DNA of 10,986 nt from Smittium culicis (Eukaryota > Kickxellomycota > Harpellomycetes > Harpellales > Legeriomycetaceae). The notes under the pieces are model-generated. The model was not told the DNA's origin and did not search any database. It saw only the letters and a list, made by a program, of their open reading frames with translations. The stretch lies in the NCBI GenBank assembly GCA_001970855.1, contig LSSN01006073.1:1-10986 (forward strand), read 5' to 3'. The translations under genes were made by a program, and so were the position numbers. Positions 1-6,921 of the stretch are shown here, piece by piece (the stretch's first letter is position 1; the number at the start of each line of letters is the position of its first letter).

Positions 1-662
1 ACAGGAACTGGAATTGGCATTTGCATTTGAAGTGGGTTTACACTAGGAACAACGACCTCAATTTTCATTGGGCGGCCTATTATTGAAAATCACATAAGAA
101 AATATAGTATCAGCAAGAAAAATAGTATATAAAAAAAGCTACCATCTAATGTAACGCCGTTATATTTCTCGACAGCTCTATAAGAATCGCTGACTTTTGA
201 AAACCAAACTTCGCCATTTCCTTTTGATTTACCGCGAGAGTCAAAGTTCAGTGTGGCCTTGCGAACGCTACCAACTTGTTGGAATAGCTCCTAAAATAAA
301 ATTTGAGATAGTTAAGGCATGGGACAGAAGTTAAGTAGAATAAGGATAGGTTCTGGTACTCTTAAATCGGCTTCAGTGACTTTAAAGTCAAGATTGCTAA
401 TGAGGACTTTTCCTTTTTGGTCAGGGGTACCCATTGCAGGAGCCATGGGTTGCATCATCATTTGCTGATTAGGCATCATCATACCAGGGTAAACGAAGTT
501 GTTTGAAGTTGGTCCATTTCTTGAGCGACCGCGAGAGTATGGGCTATTTCCGTTGTTTGAGCTTCTGCCATCATTTCTTCTTCTGCTTGGGCCGCCTGTG
601 CGTCTTTTTCTGGATTCATCCTTGATGATTTCATCCAAAGATTTATTGATTTCGGCGGACAT
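1..662 (-). CDS. Aly/REF-family mRNA export adaptor (RRM protein), 3 exons, 3' partial
   Basis: Exons read on the minus strand are 662-360, 290-143 and 76-1 (continuing past the window edge), giving about 175 visible residues. Residues 8-14 (SLDEIIK) match the N-terminal UAP56/Sub2-binding motif of Aly/REF/Yra1 proteins. Residues 18-50 are Arg/Gly/Ser/Asn-rich, as in the family's RNA-binding arm, and 58-78 form a Met/Pro/Gln-rich linker. An RRM follows from about 84 to 160: RNP2-like VLISNL at 86-91, ADLRELFQQVG across the first splice, an RNP1-like segment around KGNGEVWF (124-131), and the closing YNGVTLDGRPMKIEV, characteristic of REF-type RRMs. The family couples splicing and transcription (TREX complex) to nuclear export by handing mRNA to the export receptor. 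The start ATG has A at -3 after an A-rich leader. The visible tail is again Met/Pro/Gln-rich, and a C-terminal UAP56-binding motif would lie outside. Family assignment is secure; a species-level name (Yra1/Mlo3/ALYREF) is not. Confidence 0.93.
77..142 (-). other. Spliceosomal intron 2 of the Aly/REF gene
   Basis: A 66-nt phase-1 intron with donor GTAGCT and acceptor CAATAATAG. It splits the Gly codon in LDG|RPM; removal restores the conserved RRM ending LDGRPMKIEV. Its length matches intron 1, which sets the expected intron size for this genome. Confidence 0.9.
291..359 (-). other. Spliceosomal intron 1 of the Aly/REF gene
   Basis: A 69-nt phase-0 intron with donor GTACCA and acceptor TTTATTTTAG. 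A branch-site-like CTTAAC lies about 20 nt before the acceptor. Reading through it adds 15 unrelated residues and a stop, whereas removing it joins ADLR to ELFQQVG, the conserved helix 1 of the REF RRM. Confidence 0.9.
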
Positions 663-906
663 TTTGTTTGAATTTATATAGAATACTGAGATGTACGTAG
701 GTTGCTATAAATTGAAATTGAGGCTGTTTAGTCGAAATAAATAAATAGATTATTTGAATATTGAAAACTTTGAATAAAACACTGCTTCAAGACTGATTAA
801 TGTTCAAAGCCATAAAATTGCTAGGTGGCATCAAGAAATAGATAATGATATTCTTTTTTGACTTGAACCATAAAAATAAACAGATATCAAAGATGTTAAG
901 TTATAT
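663..906 (-). promoter_or_regulatory. Upstream spacer and probable promoter/5' UTR of the Aly/REF gene
   Basis: These 244 bases separate the Aly/REF start codon from the stop of the candidate membrane-protein gene on the same strand, so they should hold the 3' end of one transcript and the promoter of the other. On the minus strand the leader before ATG is A-rich (CAAACAAAATG). TATATAA at about 674-680 is only some 12-18 bases from the ATG, too close to act as a conventional TATA box unless the leader is extremely short. No other regulatory motif is clear. Confidence 0.4.
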
Positions 907-1409
907 TCAGCAAAATCTATAGCTAGAAATCAACGCAGTCGAAGTAAGAGCTCCGGAATGTTTATCGTAGAAAAAATAATATGCAATAATCAAAATGAAA
1001 ATCATATCGCTTATTAGATCTGGGGCGATGATTTCCAAGAACTTTAAACGCAAATTGAAGATATAGGTATTTTGTAAGTCTGAATTCTAAACTATACTGT
1101 AGATAGCATAGCTATTTTTGAACTCAAAGAAGGTAGACAAAAGATAATACAGAATAGTGAGATAGAAAAAAAGTAAACAGCAACTTACATATTTAACTTT
1201 ATGGAAATAAAGATAAAAAAAGACAAATATAAAGTGCTAGAATAAAGATGAAAGAAGCGTTGATTGATATTCTGCGAATTTGATTTCTTTATATTGCAAA
1301 AAAAATAAACTAAAAACAAAACAAACAAATGCTAAAATTAGCCCAAATTAAGAGGAAATACGTTTTCTATTCTACAGCCAATAATTGCTTTAATTAAACG
1401 TGATAGCAT
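907..1409 (-). CDS. Candidate spliced gene for a small membrane protein, family uncertain
   Basis: One minus-strand frame stays open over about 135 codons (about 1315-907) except for two TAG codons, both explicable as intron ends. A consistent model is exon 1409-1362 (ATG, MLSRLIKAIIGCRIEN), intron 1361-1237 (GTATTT...TTATTCTAG), exon 1236-1189, intron 1188-1087 (perfect GTAAGT donor, GTTTAG end), exon 1086-907 ending in TGA; all joins are phase 0. The last exon has mixed, less AT-driven codons and encodes LEIIAPDLISDM, a hydrophobic segment (IFILIIAYYFF), then SGALTSTALISSYRFC. Short hydrophobic exon 2 (FIFVFFYLYF) may be another membrane segment. The ending loosely resembles the C-terminus of PEX11 peroxisomal membrane proteins (Asp-Leu helix, then Gly-Ala...Leu-Ile-Ser-x-Tyr), but the PEX11 N-terminal signature was not found, so no symbol is given. 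The true start may lie further upstream, and intron 2 could be coding if the TAG at about 1087-1089 is a mutation. A tandem neighbour of Aly/REF at 245 bp. Confidence 0.42.
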
Positions 1410-1830
1410 ACAAAGAAGAATATTAAAGGATAATTTATTGGCCAAATATTTATCCCGCGTTTCAGATTATGACTGGAAAATAGCTGACAAAATAGTTATA
1501 TGTGTTAATTATTGGCTTATTAATTCGTCAATACCATTAATCTTCCAATAGCTATGATTCGTTGATGTTACAGGCTCCAAGATTAATTTGTTTCTCAAGA
1601 ATTATGATTCGCAAATCAATAGACTGTCAAATTGGAGAACAAAAAGAAAGCCAATGATGGTTGTGCATTTTTTTGTAGAATTTTCACTCCCTTTGCACAA
1701 TCAAAAAAGGAAAAAATACCTGAATTTTCTCTATTTGAAAGCCGCGAAGTCGATACAAAAAATATAAACTTCTTTCCGAATGAAAAAGGCATTATCTATT
1801 TCTACGCGTTCATTTGACCAAAAAATAATA
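1410..1830. other. Less AT-rich island with overlapping open frames, unassigned
   Basis: This stretch is visibly richer in G and C than its flanks and holds several overlapping open frames. On plus, a frame without a start codon at its beginning runs 1339-1548 (about 69 codons, containing AKYLSRVSDYDWKIADKI), and after two stops it is open again at 1558-1767. Another plus frame (1623-1817) has no ATG at its start. On minus, an ATG-started ORF of 58 residues spans 1792-1616 (begins MPFSFGKKF). None matches a family I recognise. It may be upstream exons of the minus-strand gene that ends at 907, a separate small gene, or a relic. The frames overlap on both strands, so at most one can be the real product in any part. 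Confidence 0.3.
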
Positions 1831-3560
1831 TAGCAAAAATGTCGACTAATAAAGTAGTTCGCTGGGAAATTGCTCAATAACTGGGCTTATCTCCTTTATG
1901 ATTAGTAGTTTATTTTTTATCATTCTTTTATAGCCAACCATTTTAAGTAAAAATTCATTAATTTAAAAAACCATATAACTATTGGCGTCATAAAATATAT
2001 CTGCGAGTAGAAAATTTGATCTCATGTGCCCAACAAATCAAAAAAATTCTTTTTTTTTTTAGAGAAATGACCATAAAAAGTTAAGGCATCGAAATTATGT
2101 ACTTTAAAAATGTACATGCCCAATCAATCCTCACAGAGACATCTGCCTTTGTTAGAACTGCAAAATTTAGCCGACTAATGATATATAAATATACCAAAAT
2201 ATAATTCCGTTAACGTATTTATTATATAAATCCAACCAGCAAATATAAATATATGATAAAAAACGTTATTAAATTAATTTTTAAAGTGTTTTGGCATTAT
2301 AAAAGAGTCAACAAAGTATAGAGTTCAATTGGCCCTTTCCCGTACAACAGTCTTTAAATAATTTAATTTATGACTCTTTAACGATCTATAAGTAAACTAC
2401 TTATTTTCTGATATTTTACTGTACTTTATCATTTCTTAAGACCTTGGAATTAATGCATTTTAATTTATCATAATTGACTATAATTAGAGGCTCAAAAATA
2501 GTCTACCGCCCATGAAAGGGTAAAGGCTTTTGCAACTGCTTACTCCTTACATCTATTATCTACGAAATCATTAGACTACGACACCTCTAATAATTTACAA
2601 TCGCTTCATTAAAAAAATTACAATACAAACTATTATAATCAAACAAATGTATGCTTAAAAAAATGTAAAATTTTCTCTCTCTTCTACTTCGAAGACCTTT
2701 AATTAATACAACCAATAATAATAGCTTAAATCACAAACCGCGATAGTTGATAAATTAACTTGAGAATCGGTCTTCGATAAAAATAAATCTAGAAAATTAC
2801 TATATTTCCATATCATTAATGAAAGATAACCATATAAGCGACCTTAACCACCCTTCCCAAATCTGAGAAAAGGTGTAAACTTCTAATACCAAGCCTCCTG
2901 ACACTCCGAGGGTAGGAATTAGAAAACATATATCGGTAAAAATCTGAACTACAAATCAGTTCCCTTATTTTAGTGCTATCAGGTTCAAAACCTATCGTTA
3001 AAAATATCTTAATATTTGTGGTTCCCATTTTAAGCTTGGCAATAATATATATGCCTACAATTTAGATATAGTTATAATTATAGAAAGTATATTCAAACAA
3101 CTTAAAGACATTCAAAAAATTTTCAAGGTTGACGCTAAAATAAAATAGTTTTCTTTAAATTTATATATAAAGACAACCAAGAAAAAGCAAAAAAAATAGA
3201 AATAATATATAATCAAAAAAACGAATTTTTGGAAACATTAGAGTGGAGTGGAGAATTCAAGTATATTACAGTACCCTCCTATACATGAATAAGCTTATTG
3301 AAGGTAGCACAAAAGATTTATAACATATTAAAAAACTCGGGTGAGTTAATCGACATCACATCTCTAAATCGTGTTAAATTTAATTCGTAAACTTAAAAAA
3401 GCCTTAAAATTGTTCTCAAAACTAAGGATAATAAAGTTTTGCCAAATACTCTCAGTATAAACGAAATTCAATTCGTGACCCCATGTAAGAGAGAATAAAG
3501 TATATATTCTTATTTTAAAAAAATATATCACACTAAAAACAATTTCTATAAGTCAGATTT
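1831..3560. other. AT-rich intergenic DNA, no recognisable gene
   Basis: Mostly short A/T runs with stops in all frames. Small GC-richer pockets occur near 2320-2345, 2490-2560 and 2820-3030 and may be eroded transposon pieces, but no terminal repeats, tRNA fold or conserved motif could be established. The one long frame is the minus-strand ORF at 2816-3028, listed separately. Confidence 0.5.
2816..3028 (-). CDS. Short ORF of 70 residues, hypothetical and doubtful
   Basis: A complete ATG-to-TAA frame of 70 codons sits inside a GC-richer pocket within otherwise stop-dense DNA. The product is basic in its second half (PRSVRRLGIRSLHLFSDLGR), with no membrane segment, signal peptide or motif I recognise. 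The residues GFEPDST come from a plus-strand segment resembling a tRNA T-arm/B box (GGTTCAAAACC at about 2979-2989), and the plus complement of GGTGGTTAAGG lies at about 2845-2855, so the pocket could be an eroded tRNA- or SINE-derived sequence instead. No full cloverleaf could be drawn. It is probably not a functional gene. Confidence 0.2.
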   Translation of the reverse strand: MGTTNIKIFLTIGFEPDSTKIRELICSSDFYRYMFSNSYPRSVRRLGIRSLHLFSDLGRVVKVAYMVIFH

Positions 3561-4740
3561 AAAAATGAAAAAAAAAAAAATCGAAGAGAGCTAGGTAATC
3601 GAACCCAAAAAAATTTAACAATAAAATTTTTTATGGAAGAAATTTTATCTAGTAAAAATGGCGATAGATGTGTCTCAATTAGTAAAAAAGTTTATATTTT
3701 GACCCTAAAACTGGTAAAATATTTATATAATAGCATATAACAATCTGAAAACAACCTAGATCCTGAGACAATGATTCTCCAGTAAACACTTCTGTATATC
3801 TTGATTCACCTAATGTTAAAAAACAAGGTGATGAAAAAATTGTTAAAGAATCAGAAAATATAAAAGAAAATATAACTTGCCAGACATAGAATACAGTCTC
3901 GTAAGAGACTCAATCTGGATTTTCGACAGAAAAAATCTAAAGAATTGTAGAATTTGGAAAATTTTTAATAAATTGAACATATTTGATACTAAATTTAAGA
4001 ATGCTAAAGATTTTGTGTTGGTAATTTAAAAAAAGAAAAAGAAAAAGCTCATTTCGCTGCCAAGGCGAAAATTTTTGCTTTTAAAATTTAAATTCCATAT
4101 AAAAATCGGAACTTTAGATAAACCAATCGAGATATCGGTTATCTAGGATGGTGCTATTAATGAATCAAAGTTGAATATGTATAGTGATGAAGGGGAAAAA
4201 ACTTTGACAATGTCAATAGTGAAAAAAAGCTAAACTCCAAAAGCATTAAAATCGAAATCGAGGAAATTGTTTTCGATTCAATGTTCATTGAACAGTGACA
4301 CATATGCAACAAAGAATTTAAAAAAAAAAATCACTAAACATGATATAAAAAGAAAATAAAAATGCAAGAATCACAACTTTTAATTTCAAAGCCATTTCCG
4401 GAACAAATAATAGAAAATTAAATTTTTCTTACCTTAAAAGAGTATTAAAACTAGTATAAATTACCTTCATTAAGCGAATATTGAAGAGAATGAATTTTTT
4501 TTTGGTCATGGTATTGGTAAAATAAATTTTCATCGTCCAAATATACCGGGAAAATGTACAAAAAACCAAACTATGAAATAATAGGGGGGAATTGTATTAA
4601 AAGTAGAATTAGCATAAAAATTAAATCGCCCAATAAAGAAATCCTTAACTTAGTTATCATATATTTGTGGATGTGTTATGATTTTAACGTTTCTTTGCAA
4701 ACTATAAAGTCAATAAAAATTAGTTCTTTGTAGAAAGTAT
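3560..4740 (+). pseudogene. Decayed coding tract, probable retroelement relic of unresolved family
   Basis: Plus-strand coding traces shift between frames. Frame 2 from 3782 gives a hydrophilic Lys/Glu-rich stretch (STOP-free to the TAG at 3887; contains YLDSPNVKKQGDEK). Frame 1 from 3958 to about 4356 runs roughly 130 codons with only three stops (TAA 4027, TAG 4144, TAA 4231), far fewer than this base composition predicts. It includes FHIKIGTLDKPIEISVI, then the TAG, then DGAINES. The beta-strand-like run followed by Asp-Gly-Ala is reminiscent of the DSGA active-site region of a retropepsin in an LTR element, but one residue is missing and no Gly-rich flap was found. A further frame-1 block, 4474-4581, contains FFFGHGIGKINFHRPNIPGK. 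Local A-richness of the plus strand matches the LINE downstream. It could be a separate LTR element or the 5' part of an older LINE. No long terminal repeats were seen. Confidence 0.4.
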
Positions 4741-5254
4741 CACACATAACTTCTTAGTAATTAATTATTGTGAATATGAAAAGTGTTTAAAATTAAAATA
4801 AAGTTAAAATACAAATAATATTTACACGGTCAATCAAATAACATCAACAACATAAATCAAATCTTCTTAAAGAGAATAATAAGATCACATAAAGAAACTG
4901 TAATAGTAATGATATAACCAACTCATAAAAAAAAAGAAATAAAAAATCCGCTAAAATAGAAAAGTATAAAAAAAAACATACAAAGCATTCATGAGAACAC
5001 CGGAAAAAATACTAAAGCATCAAAACATTTTTTCTAACCGACAATTAAACTTAAAAACTTACACTCTCGTTATCTTTATTTCTATACACACAGTATACAA
5101 ATAAAAAAATATTATATTACTTATTTTTTAATATATTAAATCGTTCTCAAATAAATAACTTTTTATCCATTATTTTAATTACATTTTAAGTCAATTTACT
5201 AATTTCAAAAACAAAAACCAAAAACAAAAATTTAAAGGAAAATACAATTTAACC
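4741..5254. other. A-rich noncoding DNA, possible LINE 5' leader
   Basis: No open frame of note. The plus strand is strongly A-rich and ends in a run of AAAAAC-type units at about 5206-5230, directly before the ATG at 5255, which has the look of a eukaryotic mRNA leader (AATTTAACCATGACC). It may be the 5' UTR and internal promoter region of the LINE that follows. The 5' boundary of the element was not found because no target-site duplication could be identified. Confidence 0.35.
5206..5230 (+). repeat. Short CAAAAA-type simple repeat
   Basis: Four imperfect units of C followed by five or so A residues occur just upstream of the ORF1 start codon. It is low-complexity leader sequence; no function is implied. 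Confidence 0.6.
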
Positions 5255-6050
5255 ATGACCAAAGAATCGTTCCAAAACCCGCAATCTCAAACATCCTCTG
5301 AGATCATTGCTAATTCTGCTGAGCCGATAGTTCTAAAGAAGAAAGGGCAAGCAGAAAAAAAAAACCCTCCACATATGTAACCAAAAGATAAAGTGTAAGA
5401 AAAATTATACTGAATCTTTTAAATGACGAACTTTTTAAAATCAATAAAAAAAATGAGGAACTGAAGGTAATTGGCGATTTAAATATGGATGAAAATGAAC
5501 CATGGATATAATAATACCAAAAATAACTAATAGACGAAAATGTAAAAATATTGATAATAAGCCTATAACTTTAAGATATACAATTGTTTATGCATATTGA
5601 AGCCCGATTAAAGAACTTTTATCTTAGTTAAACATTCTTTAAGGCACAGGTCAAGAACATACCACTTAATTATATACTAAAAAATTTTTCTAATGCAAGA
5701 ATAGAAGAGGTCGGCACAACCTAATTCTATGACCACAAATTCATATCAACTAGAATCACAAATAATTCAACTAATAAAAATTAAAAAAATGATGAAAAAT
5801 TAATTATAGTCCACTAGAAAATGAATAAATACCCAATAAAATTTAATGTACGCTTAAATAGCACTTCAAGACTATTTAAGAGTAAACTAAGCTTAAAAAT
5901 ACATATAAGGATATTTAACTAAAATTCTACAGATAATATTCAGGAGAAAAGAACAAAAGTACTTGATAAATAAAATTAAATAGGAAATAAGCCCATTAAA
6001 AATGCCAATTTTTCTAGTAGTTTTATCTAAATTCATCTACATAATCTAGC
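5255..6050 (+). pseudogene. LINE ORF1 relic (gag-like, putative RNA-binding protein)
   Basis: Coding traces begin at ATG 5255 with a Ser/Gln-rich N-terminus (MTKESFQNPQSQTSSEI) and Lys-rich residues. The frame breaks at a run of ten A residues (5355-5364) and continues in frame 1 (STYVTKR, then SVRKIILNLLNDELFK). It moves to frame 3 at about 5502-5600 (KNIDNKPITLRYTIVYAY) and returns to frame 1 at about 5632 (FKAQVKNIPLNYILKNF, ARIEEVGTT, FYDHKFISTR). About 15 in-frame stops remain in frame 1, nearly all TAA or TAG. The position upstream of the RT, the basic composition and the KNIPLNY...ARIEEVG layout fit a LINE ORF1 nucleic-acid-binding protein. No CCHC knuckle is visible. GDLNMDENE at about 5473 superficially resembles the endonuclease GDxN motif but lies too early. 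The family assignment rests mainly on context. Confidence 0.6.
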
Positions 6051-6143
6051 TTGAAATGACAAATAAATAAAGAAATCTTTGATTTCATAGTATAAGGCCA
6101 AGAGCTAACTGGGTAGAAAAAAAACCAAGGATCGAATAAATAA

Positions 6144-6441
6144 TCATTTTTTCTATTAAAAAATAGTGAAAATTTTAAGGAAATTTCCGAGCTTTACGAT
6201 TCTAGAAAAAATTTCATTTCTCGAATTTATTTTATAAAAATACATTACTTCCATTATAAAATATTCAAAAAAGGTAGCATAGATAATTTTAGCCAATCTA
6301 TATTGATCTTTTCTATAAAAAATAAAATTTTTAACTCGTACCAAACGTATATAGATTTAATAATTAGCGAGGAGTAACTATTAGAAGAATTATGTGAATC
6401 ATCCGGAAACAAACTTCCCGTAATCTATGGACTAAACTTTT
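6144..6441 (+). pseudogene. LINE ORF2 N-terminal/linker relic
   Basis: Frame 3 is open for 77 codons up to TAA 6375 and, after that single stop, for another 21 codons to 6441. It encodes a hydrophilic Ser/Lys/Phe/Ile-rich segment containing ISELYDSRKNFISRIYF, FSQSILIFSIKNK and LLEELCESSGNKLPV. It lies between ORF1 and the RT on the same strand, where L1-like elements carry the endonuclease-RT linker. I see no endonuclease catalytic motifs. The minus-strand frame over the same bases is a shadow of it. Confidence 0.4.
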
Positions 6442-6921
6442 AATATTAAAAAAATTTCGAGGATCCGTAACTAAAATATTTAATATTAGTGTGAAATTAT
6501 TATATAATTTTTTGTAATATAGATGGTATTGTACACCTAAATTACCTTACTAATTTATAATTCATCCACTCCCTTTTATTTTAAATAACTCAATTGTGCT
6601 AGTTTCAGTATAATACACTTTGATATTCAGTAATTTATAATATTAATTTTATTTATCAGTATATGGAAATGTTTGAAGGTGGTTTTGTTTTAAAAAAACA
6701 CAGTTTCAAATTTTTTTTGGCCCTAATTATATACTTTTCATACTCTATGGTTAATTTTAATTCGATTATAGTATCATATATTTATCTGATATAAAAAGGA
6801 GAGAACATGAAGGTATTATTGATCAGATGTTGATTTTAATATCATAATTTTTCCCTTTGATATTATAAATAAAATATAATGAACTAATAACCCAGATTAG
6901 AGATAAGAGTTAACTTAATAA
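6442..6921. other. T-rich interruption inside the LINE, no coding signal
   Basis: Unlike the flanking A-rich LINE coding blocks, the plus strand is T-rich here and has frequent stops in all frames. An imperfect inverted repeat lies at 6672-6710. The reversed strand bias suggests either foreign DNA inserted in the LINE or a badly decayed part of ORF2. No gene or terminal repeats were recognised. Confidence 0.35.

Noticed and set aside
499..681. Plus-strand ORF of 60 codons over the Aly/REF first exon.
   Set aside because: It is an antisense shadow of a confidently identified coding exon.
2152..2340. Possible LTR starting TGTTAGAACTG.
   Set aside because: No second copy was found in the window and no primer-binding site or terminal inverted ends could be placed.
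2821..3000. tRNA or SINE on either strand: T-arm-like GGTTCAAAACC on plus and A-box-like TGGTTAAGG on minus.
   Set aside because: The two boxes are on opposite strands, and no acceptor stem or seven-base anticodon loop with a five-pair stem could be formed.
3565..3615. Pol III B box (GGGTTCGATTACC) followed by a T run on the minus strand.
   Set aside because: There is no matching A box upstream and the T-arm stem does not pair, so it is likely chance in AT-rich DNA.
5473..5500. Endonuclease GDxN motif (GDLNMDENE).
   Set aside because: It lies within ORF1 remains before the ORF1-like core, and no other endonuclease residues are found at the expected spacing.
6156..6344. Minus-strand ORF of 62 codons.
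   Set aside because: It lies opposite a plus-strand LINE frame that is open for longer and fits the element's orientation.
6672..6710. Hairpin with TTTGAA and TTCAAA arms.
   Set aside because: Inner pairing is interrupted and rests on A/T runs, so it is not distinguishable from chance.
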